Part shown: positions 43,195 to 52,796 of the stretch, piece by piece
How the letters are laid out: every line of letters begins with the position of its first letter
Position numbering within the stretch: position 1 is the first letter of the stretch
Origin: Streptomyces sp. VRA16 Mangrove soil
Lineage (GTDB): Bacteria; Actinomycetota; Actinomycetes; Streptomycetales; Streptomycetaceae
DNA length: 64,000 bases
NCBI RefSeq assembly: GCF_017377775.1
Contig: NZ_JAFVLN010000009.1
Location: 1 to 64,000, forward strand
Direction of reading: 5' to 3'
Made by a program: the position numbers and the translations under genes
The notes under the pieces: model-generated
Databases searched by the model: none
What the model was told of the DNA's origin: nothing
The model's input: only the letters and a program-made list of their open reading frames with translations

Positions 43195-44046
43195 TCACTC
43201 GGCCCAGCGGCCCACCGCCGTCAGCCACGCGATGCCCGGATTCAGCCATGCCGGGAACCTTCGCACCATCGTCTCGAAGTACTCCCTCCGGCTGGTGGCT
43301 TCGGCGAAGGCCTCCGCGGCCGCGTGCAGATAGTCGCGGGTATCGCCGATGATGGATGCCTGGTCGCCCCGGTCGGGATTCTTGTGTCCTGCCACAACGG
43401 TGGTCGGGTTGATCGCGGCCACGGCGTCGATCGCACGGAGCCAGCTCTGTATGCCATGTTCGCCGGCTTCGGACAGGTATTGGTGTACTTGGTTGTAGAT
43501 GACGTCGCCGCTGACGACCAGGTCCAACGACGGCACGTGCAGGAAGGTCGTGTGCTCGGTATCGGTATGCCCGGCGGCGTGGGGGACGAGTGACTGCCCG
43601 TCAACCTCCAGGCCATCTTCCGGGACCGCCTGGGCGATGAGCGGGGTGTCGCCGATCAGACCGGGAAACGCGGCTGTCCAGAACGGGTTCGGCTGGCCAC
43701 CGGGGGTGGTGCGCGCCATCTCCGCAACCGTCTCGGCTGTCGCCCACACCTGAACGTCTGGGAACTGTTCACGTACGGGACCCGTCGCGTACCAATGGTC
43801 GCCGTGCGCATGCGTGACGTAGATGCCGGTGATCGTACGGCCGAAGCCCGCGGCCCACTTCGCAACAGCCGCTCCCTGTTCCGTCGTCAGTCCCGGGTCG
43901 ACCAAGACGGCCTCGCGAGGACCGTAGACGATCGTCGTGGACAGCGGGGACCACAGCATGGGGCCGCTGTCCGGACGCGGTGGCAGGGCGGCCGACGCCA
44001 AAGGCTGCATCGGGCTGACGTGTACGGCGTAGGCCAAGGATGTCAT
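43195..44046 (-). CDS. Metallo-beta-lactamase-fold hydrolase
   Basis: 283 residues. The metal-binding motif THAHGDHW (HxHxDH) is near residue 79, with the later ligands in AAGHTDTEH, VSGDVIYN and VAGHKNP. The fold is complete. The reaction is unknown; lactonase, hydrolase and glyoxalase II activities all occur in this family. The N-terminus lacks a secretion signal. The ATG at 44046 fits family length; the frame extends to 44304 without homology. It is divergent from the Wbl gene across 322 bp. Confidence 0.9.
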   Translation of the reverse strand: MTSLAYAVHVSPMQPLASAALPPRPDSGPMLWSPLSTTIVYGPREAVLVDPGLTTEQGAAVAKWAAGFGRTITGIYVTHAHGDHWYATGPVREQFPDVQVWATAETVAEMARTTPGGQPNPFWTAAFPGLIGDTPLIAQAVPEDGLEVDGQSLVPHAAGHTDTEHTTFLHVPSLDLVVSGDVIYNQVHQYLSEAGEHGIQSWLRAIDAVAAINPTTVVAGHKNPDRGDQASIIGDTRDYLHAAAEAFAEATSRREYFETMVRRFPAWLNPGIAWLTAVGRWAE

Positions 44047-44368
44047 TGTGGATCCTCTCAACTGGTCGGATGGGGCGAAGGACACACGGGCTTGCCCGGG
44101 TAGACAGCCCGACATGTGCTGAGTTCCTGCCTCGAAACGGCCCTGCGGGGTGGGTTGAAGACAACGGGCGGCAACTTTCTCGCCCTCTCGCGTCCTCAAC
44201 GACTCGACGGGCTCATCCTGCCGCCCGACGACCTGCGCCGAGCCCCGCGATGACGGGAACGGGCCGTTGGGGCAACCCTGTTGCCCTGACGCCCGGAATC
44301 TCACCGCGCAGGAAGTCCGGCACGTTAGTCATCTGACGGATGCGACACAGAGGTCCGGAAAGGAGCAT
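44047..44368. other. Intergenic region, 322 bp, between divergent genes
   Basis: No gene was recognised. It should hold promoters for the MBL hydrolase and the Wbl gene, but I see no strong -35/-10 pair. Confidence 0.4.
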
Positions 44369-44725
44369 ATGGACGAAAGTGACGTCGCACCCCGGACACA
44401 ACTCCAGGTGTGCGAGAAGGAAGGAGAGCCAGAGATGCGAACCCGACTGCGGCCACTGCTGAGTGACTGGGATTGGCAGGAGCGAGCCTCCTGCAGAGGG
44501 ATGAACAGCGCTACCTTCTACTCCCCGCCCGGGGAGCGAGGCCACGCGCGTCGGAAGCGGGAGGAGGCTGCCCGCAGGATCTGCCAGGGCTGCGAGGTCA
44601 TGGAGGAGTGCGCAGCCATGGCACTTGATTACCAGGAGCGCTATGGGGTGTGGGGTGGAATGTCGCCGCGGGAGCGGGAAAATATGCGGGGTTCGCGCGA
44701 GAAAGATGTGCTCAAGGCCGCGTAG
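44369..44725 (+). CDS. WhiB-like (Wbl) iron-sulfur regulator
   Basis: 118 residues. The four cluster-binding cysteines are at 42, 72, 75 and 81, the canonical C-X29-C-X2-C-X5-C, followed by GVWGG at 93-97 and a basic C-terminus. Wbl proteins carry a [4Fe-4S] cluster, bind the principal sigma factor and steer transcription of development, antibiotic or stress genes. The ATG at 44369 follows AAAGGAG; a second possible start is ATG 44435 after AAGGAGAG. It is monocistronic in an accessory region. Confidence 0.92.
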   Translation: MDESDVAPRTQLQVCEKEGEPEMRTRLRPLLSDWDWQERASCRGMNSATFYSPPGERGHARRKREEAARRICQGCEVMEECAAMALDYQERYGVWGGMSPRERENMRGSREKDVLKAA

Positions 44726-44908
44726 CGCACACGTACATTCATTGCCTGGCATCGACCACGTGGGGTTTGAGTGGCAAGCCCGGTGGTGAACCGGCGGCAG
44801 AAGTCGAGGAGCGCTTCCGGGCTCTCCCAGCAGCGCTCCAGTGGTGGTCAAGCAGAGGTTCCGAAGCGGCGGCGTGCACACGTATGTCTCATCGCCCGAC
44901 TCCGCCGC

Positions 44909-45862
44909 TCAGGGACACCTGATCACTTGTCCCGCCCAGGACAGGCCACCGCCGAAGGCGAAGAGGAGTACCGGCGCACCGGACGGCAGTTCGCGGCGCT
45001 CGACCAGTTTCGACAGCGCGAGAGGTACGGACGCCGATGACGTGTTACCGGATTCGATGACATCGCGAGCGATGACGGCGTCGTCGCGCAGACCCAGCTG
45101 CCTGACGAGCGATTCGATGATTCGGAGATTGGCCTGGTGAGTGACCACCCCGGCCAAGTCCTCAACGGCGACCCCGGCTCGGTCGCAGGCTTCCCTGGCC
45201 AGAGCGGGCAGTTCGCTGGTGGCCCAGCGGAAGACGGTCTGGCCTTCCTGGGCGAACCGGGGGTGCCAGGCGTCCATCAGTCGCACCGCGTCCCCGCGCG
45301 CGGGATCGGACCCCCAGGCCACGGCGCCGATTCCGGCAGCTTCTGTCTGGCCCGTCCGGCTGATCACAGCGGCACCCGCGCCGTCGCCCAGCAGGATGCA
45401 GGTGCTTCGGTCACTCCAGTCCACAAGATCCGACATCTTTTCGGCGCCGATGACGAGGGCGTTCCGGGCAGCTCCGGCACGTATCGCATGGTCGGCACAG
45501 GCGAGCGCGGTGCAGAAGCCCGCGCAGGCATTGTTGAGGTCGAAGCAGACCGGGGACGGCATGCCGAGGCGGGCGGCCACCTGAGCAGCGACGGACGGGC
45601 TGCGGTCGATGGCGGAGCAGGTCGCGACGGTGACCATGCCGATCTCGGCCGGGTCCAAACCGGAGGCGACGAGCGCCTTGGACGCCGCCGCAGCGGCCAT
45701 GTCGGTGACGGATTCGTCCTCGGCCGCGATCCGGCGGGTGACGATCCCGGTGCGTTGCCGTATCCAGGCATCGCTCGTCTCCACGATGCCTTCCAGGTCG
45801 GTATTGGTCAGCACGCGGGACGGCTGGTGGTGGCCCATGGCGACGAGACGTGATCCGGACAA
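44909..45862 (-). CDS. 3-oxoacyl-ACP synthase III (FabH-like)
   Basis: 317 residues with an intact KAS III triad: Cys113 in NNACAGFC, His in THQAN and Asn in ESGNTSSAS. The C-terminal LLFAFGGGLSWAG is typical. It condenses an acyl-CoA with malonyl-ACP to start fatty-acid or specialised-lipid synthesis. It is not within a fab cluster (no acpP, fabF or fabD nearby), so a role in a specialised product is more likely. The TTG start at 45862 follows GGGAG and matches the family start. Confidence 0.9.
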   Translation of the reverse strand: MSGSRLVAMGHHQPSRVLTNTDLEGIVETSDAWIRQRTGIVTRRIAAEDESVTDMAAAAASKALVASGLDPAEIGMVTVATCSAIDRSPSVAAQVAARLGMPSPVCFDLNNACAGFCTALACADHAIRAGAARNALVIGAEKMSDLVDWSDRSTCILLGDGAGAAVISRTGQTEAAGIGAVAWGSDPARGDAVRLMDAWHPRFAQEGQTVFRWATSELPALAREACDRAGVAVEDLAGVVTHQANLRIIESLVRQLGLRDDAVIARDVIESGNTSSASVPLALSKLVERRELPSGAPVLLFAFGGGLSWAGQVIRCP

Positions 45863-46263
45863 GAGGCTCCCCCCTCGGTCTAGCCGCACAGCGTTACCGG
45901 CAGCCCGGCTGCTATAGCGGCAATAGGTCAGGTTGTGATCGGGCGCGCGGCTGCCGTCTGCGGCAGCGGCCGCCGCAAGTCCGAGGTGACGCGCCATCAG
46001 TCGACTTGCGTGCATACAGGCCGTGAGCACCGAGGCGGGGCCCCGCTTCCGCACCGATCTGCGCCGGTTCGGACGAACGGCCATTGTCCAGCAGGTGCTT
46101 TCTCACCCACGTCTTCGCGTCCGGGTGTGCAGAGCCCCTTGGAACGTGCGCTCACGGGTACCGCCAGCAGCCGGCTCCGGCTCCGTACGAACCGGGCCAC
46201 TCGCACGGGCGCCCGAATGGCCACCCCGCCCTTCTGCGGGAAATGGACGAGGCGGCCATCAGA
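45863..46263. other. Intergenic region, 401 bp
   Basis: No gene or mobile remnant was recognised in this gap between KAS III and the MDR oxidoreductase (both on the minus strand). Short open frames here show no family resemblance. It should include the KAS III promoter. Confidence 0.4.
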
Positions 46264-47187
46264 TCAGGACACCACGAGGACGTTCTTGCCGGTGCCGGGC
46301 TTGGTCGCGTGCGCCTTGGCGACCTCCTCCAACGGGAATGTGGCGTCGACGACGGGAGTGAGGTGGCCTTCGTCCACCAGAGAGGCCAGTTCGTTCATGC
46401 CGAGCTGGTCGGCTTCGACGAACAGCCCGGCCAGGCGCACCCCGCGCTCAGTGGCAGCGGCCACCGCGGGAGCGAGGGATGGCGGCAGCGTGGAGACGAG
46501 GATGCCGCCGGGCTTCAGGATCTGGACGGCTTGCACGGGGTAGTCGCCCCCGATCGTCTCCAGAACGGCGTCGAGATCGCCGGTGGCCTCGGTGATCCCG
46601 GTGGTCGTGTAGTCGATCACCTCGTCCGCGCCGAGTCCGCGGACGAAGTCGGCGTTCGCACCGGAAGCCACCGCGATGACGTACGCGCCGCGCGCCTTGG
46701 CGATCTGGATCGCCAAATGGCCCACACCGCCGGCCGCACCGTTGATCAGTACGCGGCTGCCCTCGCCGATCCGGGCAGTGTCCACCAGCGCCTGCCAGGC
46801 CGTGAGGCCGGCCATGGGCAGCGCCGCGGCCTGTACGTGATCGAGGCGTTCCGGCTTGCGGACGAGGGCGCGGGCCGGGGCGATCACATACTCGGCGTAG
46901 GAGCCGTGGCCGTGCGGGAACGGCAGCATGCCGAAGACCTCGTCACCGACCTGGTGAACGGTCACGCCGGGGCCGACGGCCTCGACGGTGCCCGAGACGT
47001 CATAGCCGAGCACGGACGGCGGCTTGCCGGTGAACGCGCCCGACGTCCGGTTCATGATGTCGACCGGGTTCACGCTCGTGGCGTGCACCCGCACGAGGAT
47101 CTGGCCCAGGCCGGGAGTGGGGCGGGCTGTGGTGGCGAGCTTCAGGACCTCGGGGCCCCCGTGGGCGTCCTGGCTGATGACCCGCAT
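46264..47187 (-). CDS. MDR-family NADP-dependent quinone oxidoreductase-like protein
   Basis: 307 residues, medium-chain dehydrogenase without zinc ligands. GroES-like N-terminal domain (VHATSVNPVDIMNR...LGYDVSGTVEAVG), then the Rossmann motif INGAAGGVGHLAIQIAKARGA. It reduces quinones or enones with NADPH. The ATG at 47187 follows AGGAG; the upstream ATG at 47217 is less likely. It is divergent from the GlxA-type regulator with about 100 bp between, a typical regulator-target pair. Confidence 0.9.
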   Translation of the reverse strand: MRVISQDAHGGPEVLKLATTARPTPGLGQILVRVHATSVNPVDIMNRTSGAFTGKPPSVLGYDVSGTVEAVGPGVTVHQVGDEVFGMLPFPHGHGSYAEYVIAPARALVRKPERLDHVQAAALPMAGLTAWQALVDTARIGEGSRVLINGAAGGVGHLAIQIAKARGAYVIAVASGANADFVRGLGADEVIDYTTTGITEATGDLDAVLETIGGDYPVQAVQILKPGGILVSTLPPSLAPAVAAATERGVRLAGLFVEADQLGMNELASLVDEGHLTPVVDATFPLEEVAKAHATKPGTGKNVLVVS

Positions 47188-47254
47188 GGTCGGGTTCTCC
47201 TGGGTGGTGTCGTTCATGGTCACCATGGTGACGCTCATGAGCGGCATCCGCCTG

Positions 47255-47289
47255 TGGCACAAAGGCCAATTGTCGATAGAATTATGCCA
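47255..47289. promoter_or_regulatory. Inverted repeat and -10 box between MDR and GlxA genes
   Basis: TGGCACAA (47255-47262) and TTATGCCA (47282-47289) are inverted at 7 of 8 positions. TAGAAT (47277-47282) lies 6 bases before the regulator's ATG, which has no ribosome site, so the regulator mRNA may be leaderless and its operator may cover the start. Confidence 0.45.
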
Positions 47290-48311
47290 TGATCAATGCA
47301 CAGAGCCCATCGGCAGCCAATGCGATGCCACATCGAGTCGTGGTTCTCGCTTTGAACGGGTCGTACCCCTTCGAGTTGGGTATTCCGGCGCGGATCCTCG
47401 GTGCGGCGGATGGTCGCTACGAGGTCGTCGTCACCTCTGTGGACGGTGGCCCGGTGCGGACCAACGGCGGGTTCACCGTCTCACCGGACCATGGCCCTCA
47501 CGTGCTGGAGTCCGCGGACACGGTCATCGTCGCGCCGGTCGATCCGCACAATCTGACCCGGGAACTGCCGAGCGACGTCGCCGCCGCGCTCGCGCGCATC
47601 GCCCCGACTGCCCGCATGGCCTCCATCTGCACAGGAGGGTTCATCCTGGCCGCGGCCGGGCTTCTTGATCGACGTCCTGCCACCACGCACTGGGAATGTG
47701 CCCCCTTGTTCCGCAAGTGGTACCCGCACGTCCGCCTCGACGAACGGGTTCTGTTCGTCGACGACGGCTCCGTGCTGACCTCCGCAGGTGCGGCTTCCGG
47801 TGTCGACCTGTGCCTCCACCTGATCCGCACCGACCACGGGATTCATCTGGCCAACCGAGCGGCGCGGCGCTGTGTGGTGCCGCCCTTCCGGGAAGGCGGC
47901 CAGGCGCAGTACATCGAACGTCCGGTTCCGGAGAACGACACGACGTCCACCTCCGCCACCCGTCAATGGGTGCTGGAGCGCCTCGGCGAGCCGCTGACCC
48001 TGCCTCAGCTCGCCGAGCACGCCCACATGAGCTTGAGGACCTTCAACCGCCGATTCCGCGACGAGACCGGAGTGGCGCCGGGCCAATGGCTCATCCGGCA
48101 GCGTCTCGACCGCGCGTGCCATCTGCTGGAGTCCAGCAACCTGACCATTGACCAGATCGCCACGGAGGTCGGTTTCGCCACGTCCGCCTCACTGCGCCAG
48201 CTCATGCACGCCGAATTCGGCGTCTCCCCGGTCGCCTACCGGCGCACCTTCCAGGCTTCGGCGTCCTCCACCCGAGCCAGGAGCGCCGAGGCCGGCACGG
48301 CGGTCGGCTGA
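47289..48311 (+). CDS. GlxA-family regulator (DJ-1/PfpI + AraC HTH)
   Basis: 340 residues. Residues 15-190 are a DJ-1/PfpI-like domain with the elbow SICTGGFILAAAGLLDRRPATTHW (Cys near 118). Residues 225-315 hold two AraC helix-turn-helices (LPQLAEHAHMSLRTFNRRFRDETG and IDQIATEVGFATSASLRQLMHAEFG). Such proteins usually activate nearby catabolic or redox genes in response to small molecules. It is divergent from the MDR oxidoreductase, the probable target. Confidence 0.93.
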   Translation: MINAQSPSAANAMPHRVVVLALNGSYPFELGIPARILGAADGRYEVVVTSVDGGPVRTNGGFTVSPDHGPHVLESADTVIVAPVDPHNLTRELPSDVAAALARIAPTARMASICTGGFILAAAGLLDRRPATTHWECAPLFRKWYPHVRLDERVLFVDDGSVLTSAGAASGVDLCLHLIRTDHGIHLANRAARRCVVPPFREGGQAQYIERPVPENDTTSTSATRQWVLERLGEPLTLPQLAEHAHMSLRTFNRRFRDETGVAPGQWLIRQRLDRACHLLESSNLTIDQIATEVGFATSASLRQLMHAEFGVSPVAYRRTFQASASSTRARSAEAGTAVG

Positions 48312-48353
48312 GAACAAGACCGGGTGGAGGTGTGTCCGCCGACACGCCGGCAC

Positions 48354-49781
48354 TCACATCTGGTTCCCGACCGGCCCGTATGCACGGTCGTACTCCGCGT
48401 CCGGGACTCCGTTGGCCCGCGCGGCACGTCGTACCAGGTCAGGCGCGAGCAGGGTGGCCGGATGGGAGAGCATGAAGGTCACGTCGCGGAACGCGGCGGC
48501 CACCTCGCTGTCGTGGATCGCCGCCGCCATGATGTGGCGCATCGCCCACGCGGTGCGTTGCTGTTCCGGGCTGCTCGGTGGCCCGACCAGGCCCAGACGC
48601 GCGGTGTCCGCGGCCGTGGACGTCTGCCAAGCGGCGGCGACCACCACCCGCTGGAGCTCGAAGAAGTGCCGGGCCGAGGTATCAAGGTCCGGCTCACCGC
48701 GCAGGTACTCCGACAGACACGAAGCGTGCAGCATCGCCGAACTCATGCCCTGGCCGTAGACCGGGTTGAACGACGCCACGGCATCTCCCATCACCACCAG
48801 GCGGGCCGGGAACCGGTCGAGGGCCTCGAAGTGACGCCATCGGTTGTCGGGATGCCGGAAGGGCACGAGCCCACCGACCAGCCGCCCCCGCACGGCTTCC
48901 TGGTACACAGGCGGCAACGCCTCGCACCGCGCCTGAAAGCCCTCGGCGTCAAGCACCTGCGGGTCGTCGCCGTAGGAGGCCAGCATGACGGCCCAGCGCC
49001 GGCCCTCGACGGCGTTCACCGCTGCTCCGGCGAACCGTGCGGACGCCGCCTGCGGGCTGAAGCGCGCGATGCCGCTGAGCGGACCGGTCCAGTCGGGTGA
49101 GCGCTGGAAATGACCCGTCACGTAGCGGACGTCGACGTCGAGCCGCTCCAGCCGCGGCCGGGGGTAGTCCCCCGCCTCCAACCAGTCGGCGATCCGGCTG
49201 CCTCGGCCGGTGGCGTCCACGACGAAGTCGCTGGCCTGCACGGATTCGCCCGCCGAGGTCGAGTATCTGACGGCGGCGACGCGTTCACCTTCGTAGACCA
49301 GTCCCGAGACACGACCGACTGCGGTCTGCACGTTGGGCAATCGCAAGGTGCGCTCGCGTATCAGGGTTTCGAGGAGAGGACGGCCGCACAGGAGAAGGTT
49401 CACGTTGGGTGTGCTGACCTGCTCGACACCGTCCAAGTACGAGGCGCTGCGGTTTGGGTCCGGCAGCACCGCTCCCCGGGCCTCGGCTTGAGCTGTGACG
49501 CCGGGATACCAGCGCTCCAGTTGCCTGACGCCACCCGGCATGACGGTATGTAGCTGGGACCCCTGGGGGACACCGGGGCGCGGCGCGCCGCCGATGCCCC
49601 CTTCTCCCCCTTCGGGCTCGATGGCCACGACCCGCTCGGCGTGGTCGGAGAGGATCCTGGCGGCCAAGAGCCCCCCGATTCCCGCTCCAAGGACATGCAC
49701 GGTTCCGAACAGCACAGGCGTCTCAGTTGGCGCGCGGGGGGCACTGAGACGCTGGAACACGGCGATCGGTGAGGCTGACAC
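48354..49781 (-). CDS. FAD-dependent monooxygenase
   Basis: 475 residues of the PHBH-like flavoprotein fold. The dinucleotide motif HVLGAGIGGLLAARIL is at about 29-44, and the second FAD motif GDAVASFNPVYGQGMSSA near 325 is typical. A DG-type motif is less clear. The substrate is unknown; hydroxylation of an aromatic or polyketide is common. GTG 49781 is chosen because AGGAG lies 6 bp upstream; the ATG two codons earlier directly abuts the AGGAG. It is convergent with the GlxA gene. Confidence 0.88.
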   Translation of the reverse strand: MSASPIAVFQRLSAPRAPTETPVLFGTVHVLGAGIGGLLAARILSDHAERVVAIEPEGGEGGIGGAPRPGVPQGSQLHTVMPGGVRQLERWYPGVTAQAEARGAVLPDPNRSASYLDGVEQVSTPNVNLLLCGRPLLETLIRERTLRLPNVQTAVGRVSGLVYEGERVAAVRYSTSAGESVQASDFVVDATGRGSRIADWLEAGDYPRPRLERLDVDVRYVTGHFQRSPDWTGPLSGIARFSPQAASARFAGAAVNAVEGRRWAVMLASYGDDPQVLDAEGFQARCEALPPVYQEAVRGRLVGGLVPFRHPDNRWRHFEALDRFPARLVVMGDAVASFNPVYGQGMSSAMLHASCLSEYLRGEPDLDTSARHFFELQRVVVAAAWQTSTAADTARLGLVGPPSSPEQQRTAWAMRHIMAAAIHDSEVAAAFRDVTFMLSHPATLLAPDLVRRAARANGVPDAEYDRAYGPVGNQM

Positions 49782-50248
49782 ACACATCTCCTAGTCGATC
49801 CGGGGACTCCGCCATGCATCCCGGAAGGCACATGGGAAGGCGGTACATGTCACCCACGCGTCGCCCTGCCCCGCATGAGTCCACAGCGCAAACGGTCGTC
49901 AGGTGACCGGCCCGGTGCTCACTGGAAGCGGTGGTCGGGCAGGTCGACGGAGACGATCAGCGGCTCCGGAGCGGGGGCATGGTCCGGCTGGTGCGGGTAA
50001 GTACGCAGTTTTCACGGCTGCGTGATCCCCTGGACCTCGACCCGATCACTGAGGTGGCGGGCCGCGAGGTCGCACATGCTCGTACCCCCGTTCAGGCAGC
50101 CATGCCCTTGACTCCCAAGCACCGGAGCCGATGCCGGCACCGGGTCAGCGCAACACATGTGATGACTTTCTGGCCCTGTGGTGCCCGCGCTCCCCCGTCC
50201 TGGAGTGGGACGAGGGAGCGCGGTGCGGACGACGGACAGCATCGACGG
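49782..50248. other. Intergenic region, 467 bp
   Basis: It holds promoter sequence for the monooxygenase and a hairpin at 50185-50223. On the minus strand at about 49920-49980 a short frame ends PLIVSVDLPDHRFQ-stop, which may be the tail of a lost gene; the family is not recognised. Confidence 0.4.
50185..50223 (-). terminator. Hairpin after the dihydrolipoamide dehydrogenase gene
   Basis: CCGCGCTCCCCCGTCC (50185-50200) pairs with the arm ending at 50223 (16 positions, one mismatch) around TGGAGTG, 26 bp beyond the stop codon. Confidence 0.6.
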
Positions 50249-51648
50249 TCACATATTGATCATGTGGCCGGCCAGACCGTGGATGGCTTCCTTGACCGAC
50301 TCGCCGAGAGTGGGGTGGGCGTGTACGTTCCGGGCCACCTCGTGGACGGTCAGGTCCCACTGCTGAGCCAGCGTCAACTCCGGCAACAGTTCCGCCACTT
50401 CGGCGCCGATCAGATGCGCGCCGAGCAGCTCACCGTGAGTGCCGTCGCTGATGATCTTGACGAATCCGGCCGGATCGCCGAGCCCCTGCGCCTTGCCGTT
50501 CGCGGTGAACGGGAACTTCGCCACGCGGACGTCGAACCGCGCTCGCGCGCTTGTACCTCCGTCCACCCGAAGCTCGCGATCTGCGGCTTGCAAAAGGTGA
50601 CGCGCGGAATCATGGCATAGTCGAGTTCGATCGTCTCTGCCCCGGCGATCGTCTCCGCCGCCACGATGCCCATCGACTCGGCGGCATGCGCCAGCATCAG
50701 TTTGGCCGTCACATCACCGATCGCGAAGATGTGGGGGACGCTCGTCCGCAGTCGGCCGTCGACGTCGATCGCGCCGCGCTCGGTGAGCCCCACCCCCGTG
50801 TTCTCCAGGCCGTAGCCGGTCACGTTCGGCTGGAAACCGAGGGCTTGCAACACCTTGTCGGCTTCCAGGGTCTGCTGCTGCCCGGCACGGGAGACGGTCA
50901 CCCGCACTCTGCCGCCCTCCTCCAGGATCGACTCCACCCGAGTGGAGGTGAGCACCTGGATACCGAGGCGCCGGTACTGCCGGGCCAGTTCCGCGGACAC
51001 CTCCTCGTCCTCCGACGGCGCCGGCCAGTCCGCGAACTCGACAATGGTGACCTGAACGCCGTAGTTGTGCAGCACGTACGCGAACTCGACGCCGATCGCA
51101 CCGGCGCCCGCGATGATGACGCTGCCCGGCAGTTCCTCAGCGAGGATCTGCTCTTCGAAGGTCACCACGCGCTCGCTCAGCCGGGTACCGGGCAGCAGCT
51201 TGGCCGTGGCGCCGGTGGCGATGATGCAGTGGTCGAAGGTGACGCTCTGCGCAGTGCCGTCGGCACCCGTCACGGCCAGGGTGTGGGCGTCGGTGAAGTG
51301 ACCACGCCCGTCGTACTGCGTGATCTTGTTCTTCCGCATGAGGAAGTTGACGCCCTTGGCCCGGCCGTCAGCAACCCGGCGACTGCGCCGGAAAGCCTCG
51401 CCGTAGTCGAAGCGCACCTGGCCGTCGACCTCGATACCGAAGGTCTTGGCTTCCTGGGTGAAGGTGTGTGCCAGTTCGGCGTTGCGCAGCAGCGCCTTGG
51501 CGGGAATGCAGCCGATGTTGAGGCAGACACCTCCCCAGTAGCGCTCCTCGACCACCGCTGTACGCAGGCCCAGTTGGGCTGCGCGCACGGCGGCCGTATA
51601 CCCGCCGGGCCCAGCACCCAGAACGACGACGTCATAGTGTTCGCCCAT
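50249..51648 (-). pseudogene. lpd: Dihydrolipoamide dehydrogenase with a single-base frameshift
   Basis: The two frames together give a full-length ~466-residue enzyme. N-terminal part: GAGPGGYTAA at 11-20, the redox disulfide GGVCLNIGCIPAK (Cys42, Cys47), and the NAD site IAGAGAIGVEF. At about 50537 one base is missing in a Gly codon (after QARERG); the C-terminal part resumes in the next frame as FDVRVAKFPF and ends with VHAHPTLGESVKEAIHG and the active-site His. As written the product would lack its dimer interface. It may be real decay or a base-call error. Confidence 0.85.
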
Positions 51649-51839
51649 CGTCAGCCGTCCTTTCGGGGTGCCGTTGCCGACGGTACGGGCGGAACCAGGG
51701 GGACACGCATGCCGCCGCCGCGGCGAGCATGAAGCTGACTGGGCATGAAAAAGAATCCTGTTTCTTGATACGTGGAATGCGGTGAGTCACGGGCAGGGCG
51801 AAATGAGCGCTCGGCCCGTCTGCGGACGGCCTACTGCCG

Positions 51840-52706
51840 TCAAGCGCCGAGAAAGGCGTTGACCTCGGTGGCGAACTCCACCGGGTACTGGAAGAGGAAT
51901 CCGTGTCCGGCATCCGGGTAGATGCTCAGCTTCGCGTTGGGCAGGCGGTCGGCCAGCAGGTAGGTGTTCTTGGTCGGGACCATCTCGTCGTTGTCGCCGT
52001 TGGCGACCAGAACGGGCAGCTGGATGGATTCCAGACGCTGCAGGCGCGAGTCGTCACGCACGCCCCAGGCGGAGATCGCGGTGAGCTGCGCGTCCCGCAC
52101 CGCCACGTCGGTCGGGGTGTCACGCTCCGCGGTGCGCAGACCGAGCCGCTCGAGGAACTCGACGCCCTTGCCCTGGCTGGAGACGCTCTTCTCAAAGAAG
52201 AGAGTGAGCAGATCCGTGGGCGTAGGAGCATCCCCCAAGGCAGTGTCACGAATGGCACCCGCCGTGTACAGGTGGATGTCACGCCCGCCTCTGGGAGCCG
52301 TGCCGGCCAGGACCATGCGCCGCACCTGCCACGGCCGAAACAGGGCGATCTCCTGGGCGATGAACCCGCCGAGGGAGAAACCGAGCAAGTCGTACCGAGG
52401 AAGCCGCAAGGCGTCGAGGAAGGCGATGGCGTTGTAGGCCATCGCCTCGACGGTGTTCGGAGTGGTGCCGGTGGAACCGCCGACGCCGGCGAGGTCCACC
52501 AGGACGACCTCCCGCTCGGCGGCGAGAGTATCCACGAACTCGGGGTCCCAGTTGTCGAGATTGGCCCGGAAGTGCACCAGGCAGACCAGCGGAAGGTTGC
52601 TCTCACTGGGCTTGCCGAAACGGCGATATCGGTACGTGACTCCGTCCGCCGCCTGCACGTGGAGGTTGGGGGTCGTTATCTGGCTTGAGACGGTCTCAGG
52701 GGTCAT
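51840..52706 (-). CDS. Alpha/beta-hydrolase
   Basis: 288 residues. The nucleophile is Ser111 in GFSLGGF, the acid in ANGDNDEMVP, and the His in PDAGHGF. The usual HG oxyanion dipeptide is replaced by HF (LVHFRANLDNW), an uncommon change. No signal peptide. The substrate is unknown. The ATG at 52706 follows GAGAG. It lies 191 bp upstream of the lpd gene and 90 bp downstream of the crotonase gene in the same direction. Confidence 0.9.
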   Translation of the reverse strand: MTPETVSSQITTPNLHVQAADGVTYRYRRFGKPSESNLPLVCLVHFRANLDNWDPEFVDTLAAEREVVLVDLAGVGGSTGTTPNTVEAMAYNAIAFLDALRLPRYDLLGFSLGGFIAQEIALFRPWQVRRMVLAGTAPRGGRDIHLYTAGAIRDTALGDAPTPTDLLTLFFEKSVSSQGKGVEFLERLGLRTAERDTPTDVAVRDAQLTAISAWGVRDDSRLQRLESIQLPVLVANGDNDEMVPTKNTYLLADRLPNAKLSIYPDAGHGFLFQYPVEFATEVNAFLGA

Positions 52707-52796
52707 GGAAGAGCTCTCTCGGTCGGGACGGCTGGAGGTGATCAAGGGCGTGCACGCCGCTGCGGGTCGCGGCACGCACGGCCCGATGCCAGGCGG

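Noticed and set aside
51748..51768. AAAGAATCCTGTTTCTT hairpin upstream of lpd
   Set aside because: The stem is only 5 A-T pairs; neither a clear terminator nor a recognised operator.
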